Positions 1-12,460 of a stretch of DNA of 64,000 bases are shown piece by piece (the first letter of the stretch is position 1; each line of letters opens with the position of its first letter). The stretch spans positions 116,111,793 through 116,175,792 of the forward strand of contig CM041776.1 of assembly GCA_023374045.1 (NCBI GenBank). Direction: 5' to 3'. The notes below the pieces were generated by a model. The model was not told the DNA's origin. It was given only the letters and a program-made list of their open reading frames with translations, and did not search any database. The stretch is from Limonium bicolor. Lineage: Eukaryota; Streptophyta; Magnoliopsida; Caryophyllales; Plumbaginaceae. Position numbers and translations under genes: made by a program.

Positions 1-2
1 GC

Positions 3-611
3 GCGGGTATCTCAGTCGACCCGGCTAAGATTGAAGCAGTTCGCTCGTGGCCTAGACCCAGGAACGTTTCCGACATCCGGAGCTTCCTTGGGCTAGCCGG
101 TTATTATAGAAGGCTCGTGAAAGATTTCTCAAAAGTCGCCAAGCCTATGATAGCTTTGATGAAGAAGGACGCGCAGTTTGTGTGGACCGATGACTACGAG
201 ATTTCCTTTTAGAGCCTAAAGGACTCGTTGACCTCTGCGCCCATCCTTACCATTCCTGAGGGTTCAGAGGGATTCGAGGTCTATTGTGATGCATCAGGCA
301 GAGGCCTTGGATGCGTACTCATGCAGCACGGCAAGGTAGTTGCTTACGTCTCCCGCCAGCTGAAGAAGCATGAGGAGAACTACCCCACCCATGACCTCGA
401 GCTGGGAGCCATCGTCTTCGCATTGAAGATATGGCGCCATTATCTTTATGGGGTTAGTGTTACCATCTACTCCGATCACAAAAGCCTGCAGTATGTCTTC
501 ACGCAGAAAGAGTTGAACCTGAGGCAGAGGAGATGGATGGAATTCCTATCAGACTATGACATCGACCTTCAGTACAAAGAAGGAAGGTTAATGTCGTGGC
601 AAATGCACTGA
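3..611 (+). pseudogene. Reverse transcriptase C-terminus and RNase H, broken
   Basis: This is the end of the RT connection region followed by RNase H of a Ty3/gypsy pol polyprotein. Reading from base 3, one sees the RT-end motif [10 protein letters not shown], then an in-frame TAG at 210-212, then the RNase H core with [10 protein letters not shown] and, further on, YSDHKSLQY, which supply acidic catalytic residues. RNase H would remove the RNA template during reverse transcription in the virus-like particle. After DLQYKEGR the frame is lost by a small deletion near 585-600, and the normal continuation ([12 protein letters not shown]) resumes in another frame at 596. A2 carries the same region on the other strand. 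No active product is expected from this copy. Confidence 0.9.
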
Positions 612-1653
612 GTCGTCGAGCACACTCGCTCCATTCGCTACTCGCCTCTTCTAGCTTGGTTGATGGGGTGCGAGACGCTCAGATGAAGGACCCATACATG
701 AATGAGATCAGACAGAGTATCATTGACGGCACATTTGAGCACAGGAAGTATGACTTCAAGCTCCACGACGATGGTTTGATCCGACTGAACGGCAGATTAT
801 GCGTTCCCGGAAGCAATGCTGAGCTGAGGGATCACATTCTGCGAGAAGTCCACTGTTCTTCATTATCTGTCCATCCGGGAGCCTCTAAGATGTATAAAGG
901 CATGAAGAGATACTACTGGTGGTCGGGAATGAAATCTGATGTGAATGAGTTTGTCCTGAGGTGCCTCACTTGCCAGAGAGTGAAGTTTGAGCACCGTCGA
1001 CCTGGAGGAATGGTCCAACCTATGCCGATTCCTGAATGGAAATTCCATGATATATCAATGGATTTTGTTGTTGGACTCCCATCTGCTAGGGGAGGACTCA
1101 ACATGATCTGGGTGATAGTCGATCGCCTTACCAAGGTGTCCTGCTTCATACCGATGAGGGACACCTGGAAGGTAGCAAAGCTTGTTGAGTCATTTGATCT
1201 AGAGATTATTCAACATCATGGAGTTCCAAAGACGATCGTGTCTTTCCGTGACACCAGGTTTCTTTCGAGATACTGGAGAGCCACACGTGAAGTGCCGAGT
1301 TGAAGCTCAGTACAGCCTTCCATCCACAGACTGACGGTCAGACAGAGCGGACCATCCAGACACTAGAGGACATGCTGAGAGCATGCGCCTTAGATTTTCA
1401 GGGGAGTTGGGTTGATAAGTTACATCTGATCGAGTTCTCGTATAACAACAGCTACCACGCTTCGATCAAGATGTCACCCTTCCAAGCCTTGTATGGCAGA
1501 CCATGTCGTACTCCACTGTGTTGGGATGAGTTCAGTGAGGCGGTCATTGTAGGACCAGAATACCTTGAGCAGATGCAATCTGAAGTGCAACAAATTCGAG
1601 CGAATCTGAAAGCGGCCCTGGATAGACAAAAGTCTTATGCCGATGTGCGATGA
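596..1653 (+). pseudogene. Integrase, broken; one catalytic Asp replaced
   Basis: Integrase of the A family, which inserts retrotransposon cDNA into chromosomes. The N-terminal HHCC zinc domain is visible (His in HCSSLSVHPGAS, Cys pair in RCLTCQ). The catalytic core follows, with the first Asp in ISMDFVVGLP and the Glu in [10 protein letters not shown]. The second catalytic Asp is lost: the usual VSDRD reads VSFRD here, whereas A2 has VSDRD. The frame breaks at about 1275-1300 (after FLSRYW) and resumes with KLSTAFHPQ. An in-frame TGA at 1651-1653, probably from a CGA Arg codon, ends this stretch. The translation continues in the same frame into the C-terminal and chromodomain part. Confidence 0.9.
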
Positions 1654-2094
1654 CGTGACCTGGAGTTCGCTGTGGGTGATCAGGTGTTTCTACGCGTCTC
1701 ACCGATGAAGGGCGTGTTCCGATTCGGCCAGAAAGGCAAGTTGAGCCCGAAGTACGTTGGGCCTTATACGATCACGGAAAGGATTTGAGCTGTAGCTTAC
1801 AGGTTAGCGTTACCTGCGGACTTGGGTCGTGTTCATGATGTCTTTCATGTTTCACAGCTCAAGAAGTATATAGCCAATCCATCTCATGTCATAGAGCCTG
1901 CTCACATATCCCTTGAGCCGACGATGAGGTACGTTGAGACTCCCTTGCGCATCCTTGACACCAAGAAGAGAGACACCCGCAACAAGTCTGTGCGGATGGT
2001 CAAGGTCTTGTGGTCGAACCACGACGCCGAGGTGGCTACTTGGGAATTAGAGGACGCCATGAGGGCGAAGTACCTGACACTGTTTGTAGACTAG
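1654..2094 (+). pseudogene. Integrase C-terminal domain and chromodomain
   Basis: Same frame as the preceding integrase stretch. It begins [17 protein letters not shown], the GPF/GPY-type integrase C-terminus, continues through GPYTITER, has an in-frame TGA at 1786-1788, then reads [12 protein letters not shown]. The end is a chromodomain with MVKVLWSNH and ATWELEDAM, closing at a stop at 2092-2094. Chromodomains at the integrase C-terminus are typical of chromoviruses and are thought to direct integration to particular chromatin. The position as the last coding segment, and the match to the intact chromodomain of A2, support the call. Confidence 0.9.
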
Positions 2095-2492
2095 ATTGTC
2101 TAGTGTCGTGAGGGTACGGGTGTACCCCATTTAAGGGGGGTAGGACAGTTTTGTTTTAGCATTGCTTCGGGATAGCTTTGCTTGTATGTATATGTTTACA
2201 TTTTGTTTGACACAGTGTAGCAACCAGTGTATTGGTTGTAGTGTTGATAGTGCTTGCAGTGTATTGCTTGCATGGATGGTGCTTTTTGCACAGTGTGTGT
2301 ATGTGCATGTTGTTATGAATATATGTGTGAGACTTGTTAATGAACTTGTTTGACAGATGTGATATCTATAGGTGTACTAAGTGTGTATTGTGTTAAGTGT
2401 GATTTTTGACAAGTAATTTGTCAAATGAGTGAAGTTAGTAATCCACCGACTTTGACCAATTTTGAGGGCAAAGTTTCTTAAGGGGGGTAGGT
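2095..2492 (+). other. A1 3' untranslated region with polypurine tract
   Basis: Non-coding stretch between the pol stop and the 3' LTR, rich in GTGTT and TTGCTTG motifs with no recognisable gene. It ends with the polypurine tract AAGGGGGGTAGG (about 2480-2491), the primer for plus-strand DNA synthesis, one base from the LTR start. A similar purine run at 2136-2143 is further from the LTR. Confidence 0.75.
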
Positions 2493-5400
2493 TGAAATAC
2501 CCCGGGATTTAAAACAGTGATTAATTAGGCTAATGAAATATTTAAAAGCTTAATTAGTCCTAAATAAATACGTAGGAACGATTCTCGAAGGAAACGGATT
2601 CGTAAAATGAATTAAAAACACAAACGAGCTTTAAAACGCGGTTTTTCGAGAAACCGGGAAAAACGTGATTTTAAACGGGTTTAACAAACTCGTAATAATT
2701 ATAGTTAGTTAAATATCTATAATTAGATCATAGTGAGGGTCTAGAGCCGTTAAAATTAATTAAACAAGAAAATTCCAAAAAACGGACCGGGTATATGAAT
2801 AGTGTTAAAACCGGGAAGTTGTGGGGTGTAAATGTAATAAGTAAAAAAAAAATTTAAGCCACCCTTGTAATATATGTGGCCGGTTACTTAACTGGTAATG
2901 GGGGCACGTTTTTTATTTTTTTCAAAGGAGCCTCTCTGATTCCTAATACACTATGAGACAAAGTAATAAAGCAAATAGGTATAATAGTAAGTGATACTGT
3001 CTCACCTCTATTTCCTTACCAATCACGATTTACCCCTCTATAACATCTTCTTCCTCTGTAAACCCTCATTTGCGATTTCAACAGAGAGCAGCAACCTCTT
3101 CTTCATCCTCTCTTTTCTTGCTCGATACAACACCAAACCATACAAAAACCATACCGTTGGATTCCTCATGTCAAGGGCAACACATTCCACCCTTCAAATA
3201 CTTGAAACCCTGACCTTCATCTCCATGACCGTGAGCTCCTTTGCAGCTTGAAGTGGTGCTTTTGACCCTTCTTCATCTCCTTAATAGTCCAAGGTAAATA
3301 TAAACTCAAAGTCTTCCATCTTCATAGCTTTTTCGTGCAAAAGTAAAAAAAATTGCCCACGTTGATATTTTCTCCATTTCCCAGTCAGTTTCGTTTTTCA
3401 TCAGGGGGCTGAGTTTTTGCTGTTCTTGCTGTCCAAGGATAACACTCAGGATAGTAAGGTAATTCCTTAGTGTTTAAAGCCCTAAAAACTAGCTCTTGAA
3501 ATATTGGTTCGGTGAGAAACGTGAGAATTAAAATAGGTTGTGGTGTGTGTTTGGGGTATGATTGTAGATAGCAATCTATACCTCTGTTGTTGTGGAATCC
3601 AGAAGAGAAAGAGAGAGCAAGAGGAGGAGGAAGAAGGGAAAAGAAATCAGAAAGCTAACAAGGTATTGAACTTACCTTGACATGGCTTTGGTCTCTGTAA
3701 ACACATATTTTTGAACGTGAAGAAAATGACCTTGCATGGTGTAGTTCAGAAACTACAATATTACTTGATGAATGAAGGAGTTTTAATGATGTTTAAGTGT
3801 GTAAATAAACCTAGGAACTATGTTAGTATTGTGTATTAACAGAGGAGAAATTTAATGTGCTGTTACAGTGGTTTCATGCTTAAATAAACAGGGATGTTAA
3901 CTGATGTTTGTGAGCTGTTATAATGTGGTGAGAATCCATAGATTGTAGATAAGTTCTGTCAAAATATGTCTAGGGATGTAGGGCTTGAGTGTGTTAAGAC
4001 GTGAGGTTGGAATGATAAGGAAGAGAGAATAGGAAACCTGCAATAGAAACAAAACTTGAAACCTGTAACAGGGGAAAAATAACAGGGAATCGAGTTAGCT
4101 GACAGATAAATATATAGAATGCTTTAGGTTAGTTTGAAAGCCTAAAAAATGCCAAAACATGCTAGGATATGTGTAGGAAAAGTGGGGAAGAATTTATCAT
4201 AGGCTTGGAGTTGAAACAAAAGCAATAACATACTTATTTTCAAACCTGCAAGTGGTCCGGGTCTGTAAACTAGGACAAAACCCGGACCAGTGTCAAAACA
4301 CGGCAGAAACTTATATCAGAGGAGTGGTCCGGGTTTACAAACCAGGACACAAACCCGGACCATCCCTAAAACTCACCCGAGAGATTTCTGAATTAAGGGT
4401 CCGGGTTTGTAAACTAGCATGCATACCCGGACCAGTCTTAATTGCACCCGAGACTTCTGCAACCATGTGGTCCGGGTCTGTATACTAGGGTGTAAACCCG
4501 GACCAAGCGATTAAATTACCCGAGGACTGTCCCAGTGAGTTGGTCCGGGTATGTAAGTCCGGTCGGTAACCCGGACCAACCCAAAAAGTATACAGAATGT
4601 GTTTTAAAGCCTAACTAAGGATGGGTAATGATATTATAAGATGATTAGGACTTGTTTGATGGTGTTTTATGGTCATTAAGAGTAATATTAACATGCTTAG
4701 AAATAATAAAAGTATGTAACTTATGTAAATGGACTTGGATGACAATGAGAAGTAAAGACTTGTATAGGTTAAACTTGAAATGTCATGACTAAGTAAGAAA
4801 AGTTCGGGAAAACGTCGGGAAGTAACGAGTTAAGTTAATCATGGGTAATTAACCTCCTGACTTAATATATGTTATAGGACCTGACTAGTTGGACTCCGAG
4901 AAGTAGTTGGCAAACGAACACGGGTGAACGGTATGATTCTCTCATGCTCTATATCCTAACTTGGTTACCCTGATTTGTGTGTTTGTGTGTTTATGTGCAA
5001 TCACCTAATCAAGATAAAATGCATGAATATGTTTAAAGGTATTTCCTTATTTGTCGTGTGCTTGTCTTTGCACCTAATGAACTATGTCTTGAAAGGCTAG
5101 TTTGTATAATTCATGAAATGTTTGAATGGGAAGAATTCTTGTGTTTGAGATGTTCTCACTAGCACACTAACCTTCTGGCTTACCTAACTTGATAAATGGG
5201 TAACTGAAGTTGAGAGGAGACCGATATAGTTTCGGCCACGCGTGAGAATGAGGAAGCAAGAGAGATTGCTTACCGAGTTCTGGCCTAACCTTCCCACCAT
5301 GGTTCCGAACCTTAAGGTCGGAGCCCGGGATGTAAGCCAAATCTAAAGCCCGGTGGTGAGAAGTGGTGAGTATGTCACATCTGCCGACGTCGACTAGTAC

Positions 5401-6247
5401 GACTTAACTAGTAATTATTTCAAGAGTTAAATAATGGTTAAGTATGGATCATGCCTTGTGCGAGACATATGATCAAGAGATAAGAGATATGAACATCTGT
5501 CTAACCCGGATGAGAACTTGGCTAACACGAGAAGAGGTGTGAAACTGGAGGGAGAATCTAATCTCAGGCCTCAGTGACCAACGTGTGAATAACTTGTAAT
5601 GTTTCCATTGTGTGTTATGCTCTATGTGCGGGTATTGTTTTTACATGAATATATTGTTGTTATTAATAACATGCTTGTTTGAATAATAATGGACCGCATG
5701 TTGGCGACCAAATAGTTAGCGTACCCTCGCTAGTACGCGGGGTATGCGATTATCATATTCAGCTTTAGCTGAGCCCCTTCGGGCACCATTTTTATTCTTC
5801 CAGGTACACGAGACGGTTGATAGACGTGAAGACCGGGATGTTATGCTTATGGTTGTTAGTATTAGATGGTAGTGTACCGAGTTGTACACGGGATTGTGGC
5901 CTAGGATATTCAGTGTACTATGTGGTACACCTGTTGTATTTTGAATGGGTAAACACGTTGGTGGAGTGAGTGTTAAACTCGTATCCTTTTGACGGGCTGT
6001 GAGCCTTGATGTAATTATACACTTAGTACTCGGTAAACAGGTGCTGTAAAATATGTTGATTAAGTTGGTATTTCTTTTATCAGACCGGGACTGTAAGTTG
6101 TAGTAGTTTAGACCCGGTAACCATATGGGTGGTTATCGGTATTGTATCACCCTCGGTAGTTAAGAGTTTTTCCTTCCGCTGCGAATAATTAAGTGTCCGT
6201 GACGTTAGACGACCGTGGTTAGAGGAATTATCGGATGGGGTGTTACA
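2493..6247 (+). repeat. 3' LTR of A1 (A family, 3755 bp)
   Basis: The LTR begins TGAAATACCCC directly after the polypurine tract and ends GGGGTGTTACA, giving imperfect inverted ends. It is homologous to the A2 LTRs (reverse-strand copies 22944-26604 and 39059-54376), but clearly diverged. It contains no gene; short open frames inside it are not conserved. A palindromic cassette lies at 4254-4580. Confidence 0.85.
4254..4580 (+). repeat. Five-unit palindromic cassette in the A1 LTR (GGTCCGGGT...ACCCGGACC)
   Basis: Five units start near 4254, 4326, 4399, 4469 and 4541, a period of about 72 bp. Each unit is a ~36-bp imperfect palindrome with arms GGTCCGGGT and ACCCGGACC around a loop of about 18 bases, followed by a ~35-bp spacer in which CCCGAGA-like words recur. 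The A2 LTRs have a cassette at the corresponding place but with different palindrome sequences. Confidence 0.9.
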
Positions 6248-6252
6248 TAATT

Positions 6253-7009
6253 ACTAAGAGATGAACTGGGAATGATTGATGGACTGAGTCCACACCTTGG
6301 AGATGTATTGATTACGATTAGAAAGACTAAAAAGATAGAAAATTGGACATGAGTGAGTTATTTGATGTTTGAAAATGACGTGGCAGTGGAACTTGACTTG
6401 ATTTTCTAGGGATCAAGGGAAACCGAACAAATTGGGGTGGAGAGATAGTTCAACACTGATGCTGATCATATCAGGGTTGGATGATTCCTGAAACTCCCTA
6501 CTAGTGGTCACAATTAAATCACGCTAAGGATAGAGGCGTTAGAATAAACGAAATTGGAGTTGATTGTATTTTTAATTAGAGGAATTATTCCTCACATGAC
6601 CTCGTAAAAAGGATTACCTTTTTACTGAGTCTCGCCCATGAAGTCGAGGACGCACGAGCCTTTGTCTTCGGACTGGTGACATGGGGAGAGCAGAGTTGTT
6701 TTGTATTCTGGCCCATGGTGACGAGGACGAACGAGCCATTGTCTACGGACCGGTGACATGGGAGAATACGTTGGAAATTATGTGAATGTTTTAATCATCA
6801 AAAGAAACAAAGAGAATTTTGAGTGCTATACATGCTTAAGCATGTTGTGTGATATCTAAGTATAAGCTTATGGCGGATCTAATGATTCAATGAGTTTAAG
6901 TATACATAAGTATGATCTATATGATCTATGGAATGAGGTAAGACATGTATTCTAATAAGATAAGATGCATGGGAACTTTGGGGACAAAGTTCTTTTAAGG
7001 GGGGTAGAT
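6253..7009 (+). other. Element B internal tail, non-coding, with polypurine tract
   Basis: This stretch lies between the end of A1 and the start of LTR B and is best read as the 3' internal end of element B, which A1 split. No coding sequence is recognisable. Two imperfect copies of a segment containing CGAGCC, TTGTC and TGACATGGG occur at about 6635-6690 and 6712-6765. It ends with AAGGGGGGTAGA (about 6997-7008), a polypurine tract immediately before the LTR. Confidence 0.6.
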
Positions 7010-8571
7010 TGAAATACCCCAACCTAAGTATTCTAAGTAAACATCAATTTATGATGTAGTAAGCTAAAATATTCCTTAGAAGATTGGTAGACAATTTAAA
7101 CCAAGGAAAACACAAGAAAATGCCTTAAGGGCAATTTGGGCAAAAACGTGCTCTAAGCTTGGAGTGACTTTGATTAGCACCCAAATACCATTATAAGACT
7201 TTAGTAATATGCTAATGAAATTTTAAATCAATTACCAAAGAAAACCAAGCTCAAAAACAAGCTTAAACACAAAATGTGCTTTAAGACTCCTTCAAGCACC
7301 TTTTTGAGAAATTATCTTAGAAATGGGTTTTGAGTGGCTAAATGCCCATGATTACATCTTAATTATCATGTGTGCTAATTAGTATCACATTAGGAAGTCT
7401 AAATCAATGAGAAATCGAAAATTTCACAAATATGTGCACTAGTTTGTGAACAGTAATCAAATAGTGCCTAGTTTATTCTTATATCAATTAAGTGTAATTA
7501 AGTGGTCAAATAAGACCATGAGCAGCCTAAATCAATAAGGGGGCCGGTTTATAAGAGGATGAGTCACCATGAGTAGCCAAAATAATATTAGAAAAGAAGA
7601 GGGAAAAGTAAGAGGTTACTATTTGCTTTTAGAAAACAAATATCTAACACTTGCTTTTAGCTTCTCTCTCCTCATTTCTTCATTCTTCATCTTCTCCATC
7701 GGTTTCTCTTGCTCTCTCCCTTCTTCCTCACGTAAACAAGCAGCTCCATGCTAGCTCCATCTCCTCTTGACCATTACTTACTCATTTTAGCTCCAAAGCC
7801 AAAACAAACACATATTCTTCTTAGTTAGCTCAAGCTACTTCTTCCGATCTTTTCAAAACTTAAAGAGCCTCATTTTGGAGCCAAGGAAAACCGCCATTAG
7901 AGGAGGAAACTCAAGCTTGGAGACTCCATTAGCTTCTCCATTCTCTTAAGGTAAAGAATATGTAAGAAAATCTAGGTTTCCATCACCTTTCTTCATAACC
8001 GAAAATCAATACTCATGAGGCTCCATTTTTATGCCTTGTTCTAGCTTGTTTCTACTCTCCAAAGGATAGAGGAGGTCCTTCTTTACTCATATCCAACCTT
8101 GTCTTGAGAAACCAAGGTAAAACATTCAATTTAATACCTTAAAACACATTTTTAACCTAGGTTTTAATCCTTAAGGTTAGTGTGTTGTTTAGTAGTCATT
8201 GGAGTCATTGAATATTGATTAGAACATTGGCAAGGGAGATTAAAATGGTGGCCGAGATTTCCAAGGGAAGAAGCCTAAGGAGAAAGTTGAGAGAAACTTG
8301 AGAAAAACAAGGTAAATTGCTTACCTAATGGTGGTTTAAGTTTTAAGGGATAAGTTTTAGGTGAGTACTAATGTGGCTTAGAGCTTACATTATTTAATGA
8401 GTTATATAACCTTGGGAAAAAGAATTTAAACAAGCTTGTGAACTTGTGGTTAAGGAGCCAATGGGAATGAGTTAGTAAGATAGGTTTAAGGTGGATTTTA
8501 AGAGCATTATAACTACTATGAGATTGATGGGTGTAATTGCAGGTTGAAAGCTATTACATGTGGGAAATTTA

Positions 8572-8672
8572 GTGTTTAAATTCATGTCATTTAAGGGCCT
8601 AAGAGCCATGCCATTTAAGGGCCTAAGAGCCATGTTATTTAAGAGCCTTAGTGCTATGCAATTTAAGATTAT
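8572..8672 (+). repeat. Short tandem repeat in LTR B, ~31-bp unit
   Basis: Three imperfect units built on CATTTAAGGGCCTAAGAG. The solo B LTR carries a two-unit version on the opposite strand at about 41882-41935, supporting common descent of the two LTRs. Confidence 0.75.
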
Positions 8673-9616
8673 TGCATTATATTGAGTTTGTTGTGAATGA
8701 GTTGATTTGGGTGAAAAATAAGATGAGAAAGGACTTGATGTGTGTGAGATGGTTGAATGAGGAAAACAATGCTTCTGGGCATGATAATATACTAGAGAAG
8801 CTATAACGAAATTCGAGTAGAAAACAAAGTGTTTAAGTGGTGGTGGTGAGTTAATATGCCCTAGGATTCACTAGGGATCATTCTGTGGAATTTGAGTGGA
8901 GATGAGTTAACTAAGGAGTTCTTGAGGTTTAGAATGACCTAGAATTGTCTATGAGGAAATTAGAGTTTTGACGGGTGTATTGAACACACCAAAGTCATGG
9001 TAAGAGGAATGGTGAGACTTGTGCATAAATTTGAAGGAGAAGGTGTATAATGCTTTAACATGATTTAGGTATGAACAAGGGAATATGACCATGAGAATTT
9101 TGAGAAGCTTGTGTAAGTGAAGCAGATGCTAGTGGTGGAACAATAAGGTTTTAGTTAGATGGTAATGAGTGGACTTAGGTGATGGGAGGGATGATTGAAG
9201 GAGAATGTTGTCGATTGTCGAGGAAATTGACTAGGAATGTATAAGAGTGTTAGTTCATGAGTTTAGGTTGATGAGTAACAATGGAAAAGAGAGGAATTTG
9301 TGCATGGATATGCAAGATGACTTGAGGAAGTTTTGGTAGATGAACTGAAGATGGAAAAATGATGTTTATGAAGTGGTCAAACTGTTAAGGAGGGAACACT
9401 TTGGATAGTTGGAGTTTTAGACAAATTTACTTGTTGGAAATATAAGGAAATAAGTAACAAGTGTTAGGAATTTCTTGTAAGAATTGAGGAAATGGTTAAG
9501 CAGGTTTTAGAGGATGTTCTAAGGTGAGTTTAAGTGCCTATATGGTATTAAGACATAATGGGACACTTGTGGAAGAGTTTGGAATTGAAAGAACAATTTA
9601 TGAGAAAAATCTATAG

Positions 9617-9962
9617 TGGACCGACCCAGGGTCCGACCCAGTTTTGGGTCGGTCGGACCATGTTAAGCCACCCAGAATGTCTCTGGACTGGACCGACCAA
9701 GAGGGTTTTGGGTCGGTCGGCTTAGCTTTGGGTCGCTCGGGCACAAAATTCAACGTAGAAAGTTGACTCTGGGATGGACCGACCCAGAGGGTTTGGGTCG
9801 GTCGGTTTAGCTTTGGGTCGGACGGGTGATTTTCAAAAGACGGAAAAATTTCTGTGGTGGACCGACCAATAAGGTTGGGTCGGTCGTGGGTCGGTCTGAG
9901 GGAATTGTTCGAACCAGAAAATTACTGGAATGGACCGACCCAGGGGTTGGGTCGGTCGACCC
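9617..9962 (+). repeat. Five-unit palindromic cassette in LTR B (GGACCGACCCA...GGGTCGGTCGG)
   Basis: Five units with arms GGACCGACC and GGGTCGGTC, beginning at about 9617, 9693, 9775, 9859 and 9932 (spacing 73 to 84 bp). The single-copy spacers differ. It occupies the same mid-LTR zone as the cassettes in the other A and B LTRs but with its own arm sequence. A purine-rich run (about 9970-9988) follows. Confidence 0.88.
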
Positions 9963-11596
9963 TTAAGACTTAAAAAAAAAGAAAGAAACCCTAAGGGAGT
10001 TTAGTGGTATTAATGGTACCCCATTAAGAGGGCAATGATGATTAGGAATATAAAGACCTAAGGGATTAAGTTAAATATAAACTTAAATGTTTAAGGTTAA
10101 GTATGTAAGATTAAGTTTTAAAACTTAAGAGGTGTTAGGTGGGGATCTTTGATGGCTAAGGAAGTAAAATAAGTTGAGTTAAGTTAAGGAATTAACCACC
10201 CGATTCGATTAATGTTTTAGGGTTTGAGTAAGTGGAACTCTGAAAGAGAGTAAGCAACCGAACGACCAATGGTGAACGGTACAGTTCTTCTCGTGACCTG
10301 CTTACTAACGAGGTGTCCCTCGGCTTGTGTGCTATTTGTTTGTGTGTGCTCACTAAACAAGATAAAGCAACCGGAACATTATGTTTATTGTATTGTTGTG
10401 TGATGTTTGAAAACTAACACAACTTACCGTGAGAACCTACTAACTAACGTTTAGTAAGGAATTGTGTGAGACTAAGGAACACTCCCTAATATTAGTTTGT
10501 TAAAAACCGAAAGAGGTTTAACCAACAAACATTGTCTTAAGACTTCTACTAACTGGTACTTGGGGGGTGAGGAACCCGGGACTGACTCCGGTCATGCATG
10601 CTAAGGAAATGGGGTCGGTATCTAAAGCAGATCCGACTTCAGATTAAGGACTTGTCGTCGGACTTGTAGCCTAGGGTTGGTTGACCGGCTCAACTACATT
10701 GGACATCCAGTCCAAGGTAGGTGGCATTAAGATGGCGTGGGGGGATCTAGCCTACATCCCCAACAATTTAAGAATGTTGTTTATTGCCGGTAAGTGACCT
10801 GCTACTGGCTAGGGTTAACCAAGCCCTACAAAAATAAACAACGAACTAAGGGCTAACCAGTTCTAATGAGAGAACGGTTGGCATATATAAGATAAGGTTG
10901 AGATAAGTTGCAACCATTCCTATTTAAATGATGGTTTGTATTATAAGACTGAGATAAGCTACATCCATTCCTTTTTAAAGGATGGTTGTTTTCTAAGACT
11001 AAGATAAGACTAAGATTGAGGTAAAATAAAGATCGACTAAGATTAAGTGGAAACATAACTTAAGGAGTGAAATAATTGACTCACTAATTAAAGGAATGCA
11101 TTTAAGTCGTTCATTGTGTTTGAACTTTGATTGATCATAATTGGTTTGTTGTTTATTGCACTTTCTATTATGTTGTGCATCCAATCAACCTCCATGCTAT
11201 CGACAATTAGTCGACGTAGTCACGTTAGCTTGGGGGCCAAGAGAGGATCGTACCAGCATTCGTGCTGACCCCCTTTGGGGGCTGTTTTTACTACACAGGT
11301 GAACGTCAGAGGCGGCCGTCACGAGAGTAAGATGGGGAACAAGCGTTACGGGTTAAGTGTGGCCTACGTGTTGTGCATGTACACTCGTATGGCAATTTGA
11401 GTTAGTAAGGTGTATAGGATGTGAGGGGATTGTAAGAAGCATATGTATTTGGTTAAGATTTGTATGTACTAACGTTCGGTATGTTCTGTAGTCAGACCGT
11501 GGCAAGGTCCTGGATTGTATTTGAATCCGCTGCAGAGTTTGTATATATAGTGATAAGTTTGTGATAACCACGATTGGATTGAGATGGGGTGTTACA

Positions 11597-11822
11597 ACAT
11601 GACTACGAAAACTTATTTAACATAAAAACGTAAACTTGAAAAGTCCGGGGCCACGGACAGGGTGTCCGTGGGCCCAGACATGTGCTGTTTAAAAACCCTA
11701 AAGTTTGAAAAATTGAAAAATAAGAAATCCCGCCACCGTCTGTGGGGGTCCGTGGTCACGGACAACCCGTCCGTGGTCCCAGACCATGCGTCTAAGGTCA
11801 CAGACCACCCACGGATAGTGGG
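11597..11822 (-). repeat. Remnant of element C 3' LTR, left segment
   Basis: This segment matches 55914-56172 of the intact C LTR (ACATGACTACGAAAAC onward), with fewer repeat units. It includes copies of GTCCGTGG/CCACGGAC palindromes at 11643-11815. Element B cut it on the left and element D on the right. The last five bases, GTGGG (11818-11822), are the left target duplication of D. Orientation is minus, deduced from the primer-binding site and polypurine tract of C. Confidence 0.8.
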
Positions 11823-12437
11823 TGTAATGAAATGAAGTATACCATGGCTAAAAGGCCACAGTGTCTACCGAAGACCTACTAGCGGAAGGCCTGCTACCGG
11901 AGACCTACTAGCGGAAGGCCACAAGTCTACCGGAAGACCAATTGTCGGAAGGCCTATCGTGGAAAACCCTACCAGCGGAAGTACCGCTACCAGAAGGATC
12001 TACCAAGAGAGTCTACCGGAGGACCCGCTATCGGAAGGGCTGCTATCTAAAGGATCGCTACCGGTAGAATTACTACCGGTAGGGTTGTTACCTAAAAAGA
12101 TGGTTCGGAAGAATTAATCCGATGCGGAAGTGGTATCCCAGTCCGGAAAGATTATCCAAATAGAGGCTAGCAGTTATATAAATATGATAGTGCCACATGT
12201 ATAGGGGCAAAAGGTAAACCTGGCCATAGAAAGTCTATAAATAGAAGTAGAGGGGCTCATTTGTAAGGGAGTCAAGTTAGAAAAGGGAGGACTCATCCCA
12301 AAAGCTCTCTAGTGTTGTAAACCAAAGAATGAATAATAGCTCTGTCTAGAAGTGGACGTAGGCTGGATTATTGGCTGAACCACTATACATCTTGTGTGGT
12401 AACGGAGTCGGTGTGGAGCATCTTCAATACCGTTTCA
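11823..12437 (+). repeat. 5' LTR of D (615 bp)
   Basis: Begins TGTAATGAAATG and ends ATACCGTTTCA. It contains a run of CTACCGGAAG/CGGAAGGCC words (about 11865-12090) and a TATA box TATAAATA at 12236-12243, about 200 bp before the LTR end. It aligns along its full length with 17287-17912, with scattered substitutions and small indels. Confidence 0.92.
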
Positions 12438-12460
12438 TTTGGCGCCGTCTGTGGGAATCG
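12438..12460 (+). other. Primer-binding site of D
   Basis: Immediately after the LTR comes TTTGGCGCCGTCTGTGGGAA. The first bases (TGGCGCCGT) equal a tRNA-Asp complement, but the rest diverges from it. The same arrangement, degraded, follows the LTR of the Tat-like element at 61633. Confidence 0.7.

Larger units (their letters stand above)
1..6247 (+). mobile_element. Element A1: Tekay/Del-type Ty3/gypsy retrotransposon, 3' part only
   Basis: The window opens inside the pol gene of this element. In order there are the end of reverse transcriptase with RNase H, integrase, a chromodomain, a short 3' untranslated stretch, a polypurine tract and a complete 3' LTR ending in GGGGTGTTACA. Gag, protease and the 5' LTR lie outside the window to the left. 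The proteins match those of element A2 residue for residue over long stretches and the LTR ends are of the same type, so A1 and A2 belong to one family. The C-terminal chromodomain and very long LTR indicate the Tekay (Del) clade of chromoviruses. The five bases after the LTR, TAATT, are the expected target duplication, but the left copy is off-window. The element lies inside element B. Confidence 0.88.
7010..11596 (+). repeat. 3' LTR of element B (B family, 4587 bp)
   Basis: Starts TGAAATACCCC after the polypurine tract and ends GGGGTGTTACA. It shares many blocks with the solo LTR at 39611-43421 on the other strand, for example the repeated words around 8590-8660 (TTTAAGGGCCTAAGAGCC) and a GGCCGGTTTATAAGAGG-like block, so both are B family. 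The sequence that follows (ACATGACTACG) is uninterrupted in the second C copy at about 55914, which fixes the right border and suggests the target duplication ACATG. No gene is seen inside. Confidence 0.85.

Noticed and set aside
7010..11596. LTR B as a long non-coding host gene region
   Set aside because: Its ends, polypurine tract and the uninterrupted site at 55914 identify it as an LTR.
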